DNA of 27,821 nt from Firmicutes bacterium CAG:345. GTDB lineage: Bacteria > Bacillota_I > Bacilli_A > RFN20 > CAG-288. Shown here one piece after another: positions 1 to 7,186 of this stretch. The stretch's first letter is position 1; every line of letters starts with the position of its first letter. Both the position numbers and the translations under genes were made by a program. Below the pieces are notes generated by a model, which saw only the letters and a program-made list of their open reading frames with translations, did no database searches and was not told where the DNA came from. Where the stretch lies: the NCBI GenBank assembly GCA_000433315.1, contig FR893354.1:1-27821 (forward strand), read 5' to 3'.

Positions 1-96
1 TGTGGAAATGATCCTATAAATATGGTTGATTTTAATGTCGATATTAAAAATATGCCTAATGTTATTTTGTGTTGTGCAACATTGAAAATTAAGTGA
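1..96 (+). CDS. RHS/YD-repeat protein, C-terminal end (partial)
   Basis: Open from the first base and ending in TGA at 94-96, this gives 31 codons beginning CGNDPINMVD. That string resembles the close of the RHS-repeat-associated core, usually of the form YCGNNPVNYVDPTG. Here the final proline-glycine is replaced by FNVD, and only about 20 residues follow. There is no room for a C-terminal toxin, so this is either a core without an effector tip or a degenerate copy. No immunity gene follows; the next gene is rpsU. A second RHS fragment lies near 22.9-24.0 kb in the same orientation. The family call rests on one short motif. Confidence 0.55.
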   Translation, partial: CGNDPINMVDFNVDIKNMPNVILCCATLKIK

Positions 97-184
97 ATAT
101 AGTCTAAGAGTAATTTCTATCTTATATAAAAAAACTGAATTTAATTTATTATTTTACAAAATATACATTATATTAATAAAAAAC

Positions 185-213
185 TTGCATATTGATTTTA
201 TTTTAACTATAAT
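185..213 (+). promoter_or_regulatory. Sigma-A-type promoter of rpsU-acpP
   Basis: TTGCAT at 185-190 and a consensus TATAAT at 208-213 are separated by exactly 17 bp. The start codon of rpsU lies 44 bp further on. The rest of the gap (97-184) is AT-rich with no feature I can support. Confidence 0.7.
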
Positions 214-257
214 TAAATAGGTTTTTTTAAAAACAAAAGATTGCGAGGTGATTTTCA

Positions 258-431
258 ATGCCAAAAACCACAGTTCGTGAAAACGAAACTCTCGATGATG
301 CTCTCCGCAGATTTAAAAGACAAGTCAATAAAGCTGGTATCATTTCTGAAGTTAAGAAACACGATTTCTATGTTAAGCCAGGTTTACGTCGTAAGATGAA
401 AGCTGAAGCTGCTCGTCGTAAAGGTCGTTAA
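258..431 (+). CDS. rpsU: 30S ribosomal protein S21
   Basis: A 57-aa very basic protein starting MPKTTVRENETLDDALRRFK and ending AARRKGR. This is the typical bS21 sequence and full length for the family. S21 sits on the small-subunit platform and helps mRNA base-pairing during initiation. The ATG is preceded by GAGGTG at 245-250 with 7 nt spacing. A TATAAT promoter lies upstream, and acpP follows 46 nt after the stop with no terminator between, so the two are probably co-transcribed. Confidence 0.97.
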   Translation: MPKTTVRENETLDDALRRFKRQVNKAGIISEVKKHDFYVKPGLRRKMKAEAARRKGR

Positions 432-477
432 TTTCTAAATTGATTTATATAAATATCAATTATAAAGGAGATTCCAA

Positions 478-702
478 ATGGATGTTACAGCTAAACTTCA
501 AGAAATCGTCAAGAAAAAATTGAAGAATAAAGAAATAAGACCTGAGGATTCTTTAAAGAGTTTAGGTCTTGATTCTCTCGATAAAGCTGATATCATGATA
601 CGCATTGAAGATGAATTCAATATTGAATTTACCGAAGATGAAATGTCATCTATTGATACAGTTGCCAAATTGATTGACACTATCGAAAGCAAATTAAAAT
701 AA
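478..702 (+). CDS. acpP: Acyl carrier protein
   Basis: A 74-aa acidic four-helix carrier. The motif GLDSLDKADIM places the 4'-phosphopantetheine attachment serine at Ser33. Length and the DSLD context match AcpP, which carries growing acyl chains in fatty-acid synthesis. AAGGAG at 465-470 sits 7 nt before the ATG. It stands alone after rpsU and is not in a fab cluster, and a hairpin terminator follows at 712. The AMP-forming ligase at 3456 could in principle load it, but nothing in the sequence shows that. Confidence 0.93.
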   Translation: MDVTAKLQEIVKKKLKNKEIRPEDSLKSLGLDSLDKADIMIRIEDEFNIEFTEDEMSSIDTVAKLIDTIESKLK

Positions 703-711
703 TTAAGTTGA

Positions 712-746
712 TAAGAAATAGATTCGTCTATTTCTTATTTTTTTTT
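712..746 (+). terminator. Intrinsic terminator of rpsU-acpP
   Basis: A perfect 10-bp stem pairs TAAGAAATAG (712-721) with CTATTTCTTA (728-737) around a 6-nt loop. A run of nine T follows at 738-746. It begins 10 bp after the acpP stop. Confidence 0.9.
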
Positions 747-751
747 GCATG

Positions 752-791
752 AAAAAAGGATGAAAACCATTTGATGGCAACATCCTTTTTT
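752..791 (-). terminator. Intrinsic terminator of the uridine-kinase-type gene
   Basis: AAAAAAGGATG (752-762) pairs with CATCCTTTTTT (781-791). A smaller inner stem, CCAT/ATGG, lies at 767-777. Read on the minus strand the structure ends in six T directly after the stop of the 796-2436 gene. On the plus strand it also ends in T, so it may work both ways, back-to-back with the acpP terminator. Confidence 0.8.
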
Positions 792-795
792 ATGT

Positions 796-2436
796 TTAAT
801 TTACTTCTTTAAAACAAGATTTTCCAATAAATTCTCTCATTAGGGAATTATTTGGAACCATTTCATCTTCTAAATCATCGAAGTATTTTAAGAATTTAAC
901 AAGTCTATTGGCAGTTATATAATATGGACTATCGCTTTTAATTTGTTTTAATACAGGAAGAGCATATTTTTTCATTATACAGAGTTCATATGGGAGAAGA
1001 GAATTGAAAACATAATCTGCGTTTTCTTGATTCTTATATATCCAACGGAATTCACCTCTTCGAACACTAGGCCACATACTTATTGTTTCTTCAGCGGAAG
1101 AATGACGGAATTGGAAATCGCGAACAATTCGGCGAACAAGTCTTAAATCAGTTAATGAAATTGGATTATGATCATCGATATTAATTTGAGCTTGTGGAGC
1201 AATATAAATTTTGAATTTTTGATGTTTTGGAATAAGATTTGTTAAATCTTCATTTAAAGCATGAATACCTTCAATGATAATTGGTTGGTCATTTGCTATT
1301 TGAATGATTTCTCCTGGTACTTGCTTTCCAAGTTTGAAATCGAATTTTGGAAGTTGAACTTCTTCTCCTTCGATTAAAGAGAGCATTGTTTGGTTAAATA
1401 AAGGAACGTCGAGAGCTTGGAGACATTCTAAATCTGGTTCACCATTTTCATCGAGTGGAATTTGATTTTTAGGAAGATAGAAATCATCGATAGAAATTTT
1501 TATTGGTTTTACTCCGCGGCTCATCAATTCTAATCTTAGACGATTAGAAAATGTAGTTTTACCGGAAGAAGAAGGACCTGCAATACAAATTAATCTTGCT
1601 TGATCAAGATTGCTGACAATCTGTTCTCCAAGTTCCGCTAGCATATTATTATGGTGACTTTCACACATATTGATGAAGTCAATTGCACCATATTTTTTAA
1701 CGTAGTTATTGATTCCAGCAATGCTATCGATGCCGACTTTTTTAGCCCAAAGGGAAGAAATTTTTAATGTTTTTCCAAAGACAGGAGCATCTTCAAAAAC
1801 TGGAATTTCACCATTGCATTCAGAGCGGGGATATTGAATTAAAAATCCTGGAGAATATGGTTTGATTATAAATTTATTTAAATAACCTGTGGAAGGAGCC
1901 ATATATCCATACATGTAATTGAAATATTTTTGACATTGATATAGATGAACTTCTTTATCAGGACGATATTTTAAAGTTTCAATCTTATCAGGGGCATTTT
2001 CCATTTCGTAGATTTTTATCGCTTCTTCTTTACTCATTGCTTTTGTTCGTTCAATAGGTAAATCTAATTCGATTAATCTATCGACTTCGTTTTTTATATT
2101 TCTTAATACTTTAGTATCTAGACGAATGTTTGAATCGACAAAATAGGCATAAATTGAACGTGAGACGTTATAAGAAAAACGTAAACGTTCATCAGGATAA
2201 AGATTATGAGTTGCCATGGCAATGACAAATCTTAAAGTGTTTTGGAAGATATGTGTTGCTTCGAGGTCATTTAAATCGAGAAGATTAATATTATCTGGAG
2301 AATTAGGTTTATAATTTAATTCTCTTAAACGGTTATTGACATTGATACAATAAAAACTTTTTTTCATATTATCAGGTAGCATTTCGAGAATTGAGCAACC
2401 TTTTTTAAAGTATTCTGGATTGAATTTTTGACTCAT
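796..2436 (-). CDS. Uridine kinase-type nucleoside kinase with ThrRS-like N-terminal region
   Basis: A 546-aa two-part protein. The C-terminal half is a phosphoribulokinase/uridine kinase-family P-loop kinase: Walker A GPSSSGKT at 287-294, SIDDFYLP near 315-322 as in Udk, and IIEGIHALN near 387-395. It probably phosphorylates uridine/cytidine or a related nucleoside with ATP or GTP. The N-terminal half (about 40-280) contains HIFQNTLRFVIAMA and LYPDERLRFSYN, recalling the second domain of threonyl-tRNA synthetases; long Udk relatives of about 550 aa with this layout occur in anaerobes. No membrane segment is seen. GGAGGG precedes the ATG, and its own promoter carries a cre. The exact substrate is not determined by the sequence. 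Confidence 0.85.
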   Translation of the reverse strand: MSQKFNPEYFKKGCSILEMLPDNMKKSFYCINVNNRLRELNYKPNSPDNINLLDLNDLEATHIFQNTLRFVIAMATHNLYPDERLRFSYNVSRSIYAYFVDSNIRLDTKVLRNIKNEVDRLIELDLPIERTKAMSKEEAIKIYEMENAPDKIETLKYRPDKEVHLYQCQKYFNYMYGYMAPSTGYLNKFIIKPYSPGFLIQYPRSECNGEIPVFEDAPVFGKTLKISSLWAKKVGIDSIAGINNYVKKYGAIDFINMCESHHNNMLAELGEQIVSNLDQARLICIAGPSSSGKTTFSNRLRLELMSRGVKPIKISIDDFYLPKNQIPLDENGEPDLECLQALDVPLFNQTMLSLIEGEEVQLPKFDFKLGKQVPGEIIQIANDQPIIIEGIHALNEDLTNLIPKHQKFKIYIAPQAQINIDDHNPISLTDLRLVRRIVRDFQFRHSSAEETISMWPSVRRGEFRWIYKNQENADYVFNSLLPYELCIMKKYALPVLKQIKSDSPYYITANRLVKFLKYFDDLEDEMVPNNSLMREFIGKSCFKEVN

Positions 2437-2462
2437 AATTACCCTCCTTAGTGGTCTAAGAA

Positions 2463-2491
2463 ATTATATATGATAACGCTTTCATTTTCAA
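2463..2491 (-). promoter_or_regulatory. Promoter of the uridine-kinase-type gene
   Basis: On the minus strand TTGAAA (2486-2491) and TATAAT (2463-2468) are 17 bp apart. The predicted transcript start is about 20 nt before the start codon, with GGAGGG between. The spacer is almost filled by a cre-like operator. Confidence 0.75.
2471..2484 (-). promoter_or_regulatory. cre (CcpA) operator inside the promoter
   Basis: The minus-strand sequence TGAAAGCGTTATCA fits the Bacillus cre consensus TGWAANCGNTNWCA at every defined position. It lies between the -35 and -10 boxes, where a bound repressor should block RNA polymerase. CcpA itself is not encoded in the window. Confidence 0.7.
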
Positions 2492-2572
2492 GATTATTTT
2501 AAAAAAGGTTGTTTTTTAAATAATTTTGAAAAAATAAATGTTTATCTGGAATTAATAGTGATTAAATAAGTC

Positions 2573-2601
2573 TTCACTATTTACCTTTAATATTTTATAA
2601 T
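2573..2601 (+). promoter_or_regulatory. Promoter placing transcription start at the start codon
   Basis: TATAAT at 2596-2601 has a weak -35 (TTCACT, 2573-2578) 17 bp upstream. The ATG of the next gene is at 2608, only six bases after the -10, which is where the +1 base should fall. No Shine-Dalgarno is present, so the mRNA would be leaderless. Confidence 0.5.
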
Positions 2602-2607
2602 TAAAAC

Positions 2608-3447
2608 ATGGAAAAAATTGAAGAAAAAGAAAAAAATAATCAAAAAATTAAAAAAAGAATCTGGGAAATCGATTTTTTGCGTGGACTCGCAATTATTCTT
2701 ATGGTTCTTGATCATTTTACATATGATTTTGCTAGTTTTTATAGTTTCTTTTCTAATTCTAATTCTATAACACCGAATCCTGCTTTTGCTAGCTTTATTA
2801 ATTTTTGTCAATCTTTTCAGGTATCATCGGTTAGACAAGTTCTCCATTATATTTTTGCTAATTTATTTTTCTTGCTTGTTGGAGTTTCTTCTTGCTTTTC
2901 AAAAAATAATTGGAAAAGAGGATTTTTAGTCCTTTTATGTGGACTTGTAATGGATGGCGCGACATTTTTAGCTTATTATGTTACAAATGGAACGGCAGAT
3001 TTTCGAATGTTATTCAATGTCTTAGTCAGTTTAGGTTGCTGTATTTTAATAACAGCTTTAATTTTGAAATTGCCTTATGAAAAATGGATTTTATTAATAT
3101 TGGCAATAATAGTTATTGGCCTTGGGATAGGATTTAATTTATATAATCCTCGTTGGATATCTAATCTTGAATTCAAAGATGTCTTTTTGATTTCTGTCGG
3201 TCTTAAAGCGTGGGGAAGCGATTGTTTCTCAATTGTTCCTTATATCGGTGCTACTTTTTTAGGTGCTTTTTTAGGAAAGACTATTTATAAAGAAAAAAAA
3301 TCTATTTTGCCACGATTAGATTCTTTTTGGAATAAACCTGTTTGCTTTGTGGGTAGACATACGATATTTGTCTATTTAGGCCATCAAGTTGTTTTAATTG
3401 CAATTTTATTAATTGTCGGTTTATGTTTTGGATATCGTGTTTTTTAG
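2608..3447 (+). CDS. DUF1624 / heparan-alpha-glucosaminide N-acetyltransferase-like membrane protein
   Basis: A 279-aa integral membrane protein. After a charged lysine-rich start of about 18 residues comes IDFLRGLAII (21-30) and MVLDHFTYD (32-40), the signature start of DUF1624/HGSNAT-type acyltransferases, with the likely functional His36. About seven hydrophobic segments follow, ending GRHTIFVYLGHQVVLI, the usual closing helix. The family is thought to move acyl groups across or at the membrane onto sugars or envelope polymers. The acyl-ligase gene follows after 8 nt, suggesting that the ligase supplies activated acyl groups. Start: the ATG sits 6 nt after a TATAAT and lacks a ribosome binding site. 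Acceptor unknown. Confidence 0.75.
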   Translation: MEKIEEKEKNNQKIKKRIWEIDFLRGLAIILMVLDHFTYDFASFYSFFSNSNSITPNPAFASFINFCQSFQVSSVRQVLHYIFANLFFLLVGVSSCFSKNNWKRGFLVLLCGLVMDGATFLAYYVTNGTADFRMLFNVLVSLGCCILITALILKLPYEKWILLILAIIVIGLGIGFNLYNPRWISNLEFKDVFLISVGLKAWGSDCFSIVPYIGATFLGAFLGKTIYKEKKSILPRLDSFWNKPVCFVGRHTIFVYLGHQVVLIAILLIVGLCFGYRVF

Positions 3448-3455
3448 GAGAATAA

Positions 3456-5057
3456 ATGAATACTAGTTATACTATTTATCAAAATTTTTTAGATATTGTT
3501 GAAAAGCGAAATAATGCTACAGCTTTATATTATGAAGGAAAATGTATTTCTTTTAACTCTTTAAAAAACAAAGTCAATCGCCTTGCTTATTATTTTGAAG
3601 AACAAGGATTGAAAAAAGATGATGTTGTTTTAATTGTTGGTCCGAATACCCCAGAAATAATTGCAGCTTTTTTAGCTTGCAGTCAAAAAGGTTTGATCAG
3701 TTATCTTTTAACTCCTTTAGCTAAAGAAAATGTTATCATTGAGGAAGCAAAAAATAAAAATGCTAAAATTATAGTCATTTTATCCGCACTGATGAATAAT
3801 TATACAAATTTACTTAAAGAAAGATTTAATTTTTTAATAGTATCACCTACGGATTCTTTAAATTGTATTAAGAAAATAGGATTTGATATTTTAAATAAGG
3901 AAACTTTAAAAGTATATAAACAAAATAAGCGATTGCCTTCTTATAAAAAAATAAAGAAAATAGATGATAGATATGAAATGTATGATAATAAAAGTGGAAA
4001 GATTTATCTTTCTTCTGGTGGAACTTCAGGCAAACCTAAAACCATTGTTTTAAGTGATTTTTCTATTTTGTCACTTATTGATGTTGCTCCGGAAGTTCTT
4101 GGTGAAAACATAAAAAAAGAAGTTCAGAGCAAATTTATGTTAGCATGCTTACCAATGTTTCATGGCTTTGGATTAGTCATGGGAATTTTAACTTTGATGT
4201 TGCATGGTGGCGCTGATAGTATATTGCCGAAATTTCGTTCTCAGAAAGTTGTAGATCTTATAGAAAAAAACAAGTGCAATATTATCATTGGAGTTCCAGC
4301 TATGTTTGAAGCCTTATTGAAAAACAAGAATTTCTATGGTGAAAAATTAAAGAATATCGATATATGTTTTATAGGTGGTGATTTTATTCCACCTTCATTG
4401 CTTCAAAGATTTAATAAAAGATTAGAAGAAAATGGATCAAAGGCAAAAGTTTTTGAAGGATATGGTTTAACTGAAACTGTTACAGTTATGAGTGTAAATA
4501 CTTTCGAAAACAATTGTTTAGGAAGTGTTGGAAAGCCGATAAATAATGTTAAGGTCAAAATTTTAGATGATGATCATAATGTTTTAAATTGTTTTGAAAA
4601 AGGAGAAATTGCTATTTCTGGTCCTACTCTGATGAATGGATATTTAGAAGGTGAATCTAATTTTATCGAAATCGATAAAGAAAGATATGTGCTTTCTGGT
4701 GATATTGGTTATTTAGACGATGAAGGATTTTTATTTTTTGTTTCCCGAAAGAAAAGAATCATCAAAAAGAAAGGCTACAATATTTTTCCTTTAGAAATTG
4801 AAAAATATATATCTTCTTTAGATGAAGTGGAAAATTGCTCTTATCTTTCTAAAAACGGAAATGCTGAAGAAGAAACTTATTTATTTTTAGAAATAAAAAG
4901 TCAAGAACAAGAGAATATCAAAAATAAAGTTATCGAACTCATACGAAAAAATGGTCAAGAATATGAAGTTCCTGACCATGTGATTTTCATTGATAAATTT
5001 CCTAAAACACCTGTAGGAAAAGTTGATTATCCTAAGCTTTTAGAAAAAATAAATTAA
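3456..5057 (+). CDS. AMP-forming acyl-CoA/acyl-ACP synthetase
   Basis: A 533-aa member of the ANL adenylating family. The P-loop SSGGTSGKPK lies at 186-195, YGLTE at 336-340, SGDIGY at 414-419 (ATP ribose-binding Asp416), SRKKRIIKKKGYNIFP from 430 (hinge and C-terminal domain) and the catalytic lysine in PVGKVD at Lys522. It activates a carboxylic acid with ATP to an acyl-adenylate and then a thioester on CoA or a carrier protein. TAGGAG overlaps the stop of the upstream membrane acyltransferase gene, so the two are translated from one message. The substrate cannot be read from the sequence. The end overlaps the convergent thioredoxin gene by 4 nt. Confidence 0.85.
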   Translation: MNTSYTIYQNFLDIVEKRNNATALYYEGKCISFNSLKNKVNRLAYYFEEQGLKKDDVVLIVGPNTPEIIAAFLACSQKGLISYLLTPLAKENVIIEEAKNKNAKIIVILSALMNNYTNLLKERFNFLIVSPTDSLNCIKKIGFDILNKETLKVYKQNKRLPSYKKIKKIDDRYEMYDNKSGKIYLSSGGTSGKPKTIVLSDFSILSLIDVAPEVLGENIKKEVQSKFMLACLPMFHGFGLVMGILTLMLHGGADSILPKFRSQKVVDLIEKNKCNIIIGVPAMFEALLKNKNFYGEKLKNIDICFIGGDFIPPSLLQRFNKRLEENGSKAKVFEGYGLTETVTVMSVNTFENNCLGSVGKPINNVKVKILDDDHNVLNCFEKGEIAISGPTLMNGYLEGESNFIEIDKERYVLSGDIGYLDDEGFLFFVSRKKRIIKKKGYNIFPLEIEKYISSLDEVENCSYLSKNGNAEEETYLFLEIKSQEQENIKNKVIELIRKNGQEYEVPDHVIFIDKFPKTPVGKVDYPKLLEKIN

Positions 5058-5371
5058 TTAAATGCTTTTTCGATATCTTTTTTGACAGCATCAAGTCCTT
5101 GATTGCCAGTGAAACGATGTACTAATGTACCATTTTTGAAAAATAAGACAGTTGGGATAGCATAAACGCCAAATTGCATAGCGACTTCATCGCAATCATC
5201 GATATTGATTTTTATAAATGAGATATGTGGGTAACTCATACTTGCTTCATCTAAGGTAGGAGAAAGCATTTTGCATGGACCACACCAAGTAGCATATAAA
5301 TCACAAACAACTAAATTGTTTTTTTTGATAAATTTATCAAATTCATCAATATTTTTTATTTCTGTAATCAT
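5054..5371 (-). CDS. trxA: Thioredoxin
   Basis: A 105-aa cytosolic thioredoxin of normal length. The redox motif WCGPCKM has cysteines at 30 and 33. The cis-proline loop AIPTVLFF and the glycine-containing RFTGNQG follow as in the family. It reduces protein disulfides using thioredoxin reductase, which is not in the window. AGAGGT precedes the ATG by 6 nt. It has its own extended -10 promoter in the short gap to the TraX-like gene. Confidence 0.95.
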   Translation of the reverse strand: MITEIKNIDEFDKFIKKNNLVVCDLYATWCGPCKMLSPTLDEASMSYPHISFIKINIDDCDEVAMQFGVYAIPTVLFFKNGTLVHRFTGNQGLDAVKKDIEKAFN

Positions 5372-5390
5372 AATTATACCTCTTTCTTTT

Positions 5391-5418
5391 AGTATATCAA
5401 TATTTAAAAATCTTTCAA
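5391..5418 (-). promoter_or_regulatory. Promoter of trxA
   Basis: On the minus strand TTGAAA (5413-5418) and TATACT (5391-5396) are 16 bp apart. A TG dinucleotide one base before the -10 makes it an extended -10 promoter. The -35 lies directly after the stop codon of the TraX-like gene. Confidence 0.6.
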
Positions 5419-5419
5419 A

Positions 5420-6247
5420 TCAAATGCTTATTAAATAGGCGATAATTCCTAAAATTGCTACATGTAAAGGATAATAGACATAGAAGGCGTATTTTGTAAA
5501 TTTATGTTCGTATCCTTTTTTTCCGTTGAAGAAAATGAAAAATATTCCAGCTAAACAGCACCAGCTTTGAATATTATAAGAAAAAGGAATTAATGGCAAA
5601 GTGTAGTTGATGCGATAAAGAAGATAAAATATAGCTCCATGTAGAATCAAAATCATCAAACTATAATAATTTCGATAACGTCTTTGATATATTTCGATAA
5701 GCAAATCTTCATTGACATTATTTTTGTGAGCAAGTTGCTTTAAAGTATAAGGAACAAGTTCATATATTAAGAAAATAGCAAGATACATGGTTATTCCATA
5801 AAATCCATATTCGCAATTAATATATGGTGAAAAGATATTTTCAAATGAAGCCATCGTCGCATAGGCGAAAGGGAATACTGCCAAAAGAGAATAATAATCT
5901 TTTCTTCGAATCAGTGTTGCACAAAGAGATCCTAATCCTAAAAGGGTAAAGACATTGCCTATCATAATCTGATTTAAAAACAATTTGGAAATTGTATATA
6001 ATACGATATCCATTATAAAACCGAGGATGATTAAAGTTAAGCTATATTTATATGGATTTTTAGAATGGTAAATGCCATCAACACTTAAAAAAATGAATAG
6101 TGGAAGTGCTAGACGACCGATTGAGCGGACGATAATTAAAGAGTTTCCTGAAAGAAAAAACATACCTATATGATCTAAAGTCATAAAGATAGCGGCGATT
6201 ATTTTCAGCTCAAAAGAGTTTAAAAAGAGAAAGGACTTTTTTTTCAT
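5420..6247 (-). CDS. TraX family membrane protein
   Basis: A 275-aa protein with about eight hydrophobic segments. The opening FELKIIAAIFMTLDHIGMFF (12-31) and IGRLALPLFIFLSVDGIY after it match TraX, named for the F-pilin N-acetylase. The final YPLHVAILGIIAYLI also fits. Chromosomal TraX proteins in Firmicutes occur without any conjugation genes, and none are seen here, so an envelope-acylation role is more likely than pilin modification. The stop is TGA. It starts 4 nt after the protease gene and has no clear ribosome binding site, which suggests translational coupling. Confidence 0.8.
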   Translation of the reverse strand: MKKKSFLFLNSFELKIIAAIFMTLDHIGMFFLSGNSLIIVRSIGRLALPLFIFLSVDGIYHSKNPYKYSLTLIILGFIMDIVLYTISKLFLNQIMIGNVFTLLGLGSLCATLIRRKDYYSLLAVFPFAYATMASFENIFSPYINCEYGFYGITMYLAIFLIYELVPYTLKQLAHKNNVNEDLLIEIYQRRYRNYYSLMILILHGAIFYLLYRINYTLPLIPFSYNIQSWCCLAGIFFIFFNGKKGYEHKFTKYAFYVYYPLHVAILGIIAYLISI

Positions 6248-6251
6248 ATTT

Positions 6252-7037
6252 TTACATCAAGAGAATGATAAGTGTTGCCATAAGATTATTTATAAAATGA
6301 ATAGCGATTGAAGGAATACCATTTTCTGTTCTGGAATAAAGGTAGGCGAATACTAAGCCAGCAAAGATATATGAAGGAAGATTGACAATTTCTACTAAGA
6401 ATTCATCCATGCTTTTAAAGAAGAAATTGAAATGGATGAGACCGAAAACAAGACCGGAGACGATAATTCCTAAAACTTTTCTTTTTTCACCGAAAAGAGA
6501 AACAAGTCCGAATCTATAGGAAAATTCTTCAGCGATAGGAGCAAGAAGAGCAGTGGTAATAATCATCATAGCTGGATATTTTTGAACAAGTTCGACAACT
6601 AGTTGTTGATTGTCATTTCCTTGATTAGGAAGAATGAGCGAAGATATAGTACTTAATAAGTTGGATCCAAAAAGATAAATTATAAAGCATATAAAGCATA
6701 TCGCTAAAGCGTATCCGATATTTGCCATGCGATTTTTAAAGAAGCCTTGACGCAATTCGGGAATAAATAATACAAAGCCTAAATATATTAAAACGATAAT
6801 GGATTCACTGATGAATGTGGAAACAGCATTAATATAGGAAGTATCGGTATTGAACTGCATTATAATTCGAGCGATGATAATCCCGATGATTTGATAACCG
6901 ACTACATGCAATAAGAAAAATGTTAGGGCTAATATTTTTTTCTGTGACAGATAATTAAAAATAGTTTGACTACTGAAATTGTTATAGCCATTGGATTCAG
7001 TGTTTTTTAAAGAAAAAAGATCAAAGCCATGTCCCAT
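6252..7037 (-). CDS. CPBP family intramembrane glutamic protease
   Basis: A 261-aa multi-pass membrane protein with the three CPBP/Rce1 motifs. EEFSYR has Glu170-Glu171 and Arg175, FGLIH has His202, and HFIN has His247 and Asn250. These form the glutamate-dependent active site inside the membrane. Bacterial members process prenylated-like or peptide substrates, and some act in bacteriocin self-immunity; the substrate here is unknown. AAGGAAGGT lies 6 nt before the ATG. It is the first gene of a two-gene unit with the TraX-like gene, and its promoter overlaps that of the divergent giant gene. Confidence 0.88.
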   Translation of the reverse strand: MGHGFDLFSLKNTESNGYNNFSSQTIFNYLSQKKILALTFFLLHVVGYQIIGIIIARIIMQFNTDTSYINAVSTFISESIIVLIYLGFVLFIPELRQGFFKNRMANIGYALAICFICFIIYLFGSNLLSTISSLILPNQGNDNQQLVVELVQKYPAMMIITTALLAPIAEEFSYRFGLVSLFGEKRKVLGIIVSGLVFGLIHFNFFFKSMDEFLVEIVNLPSYIFAGLVFAYLYSRTENGIPSIAIHFINNLMATLIILLM

Positions 7038-7107
7038 TATGATACCTTCCTTAATAAATAATATATATAAATACTTGTTCTTTAATACATCTACATAATA
7101 TAAAATA

Positions 7108-7136
7108 AGTATATATTATTTAAAAATATTCGACAA
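7108..7136 (-). promoter_or_regulatory. Promoter of the CPBP-TraX unit
   Basis: On the minus strand TTGTCG (7131-7136) and TATACT (7108-7113) are 17 bp apart. The -35 shares bases with the -35 of the divergent promoter on the plus strand. Confidence 0.45.
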
Positions 7137-7158
7137 CTAAATAAATTTAAATTATAAT
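7130..7158 (+). promoter_or_regulatory. Promoter of the giant CvpA-like gene
   Basis: TCGACA at 7130-7135 (5 of 6 to TTGACA) and TATAAT at 7153-7158 are 17 bp apart. Transcription would start near 7165, just before the GAGGTG at 7171-7176. Confidence 0.6.
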
Positions 7159-7186
7159 TGAGATACAAAAGAGGTGATAATAATAT

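Noticed and set aside
5420..6247. TraX as evidence of a conjugative element
   Set aside because: No other transfer genes, relaxase or oriT-like features nearby; chromosomal TraX proteins occur alone in Firmicutes.
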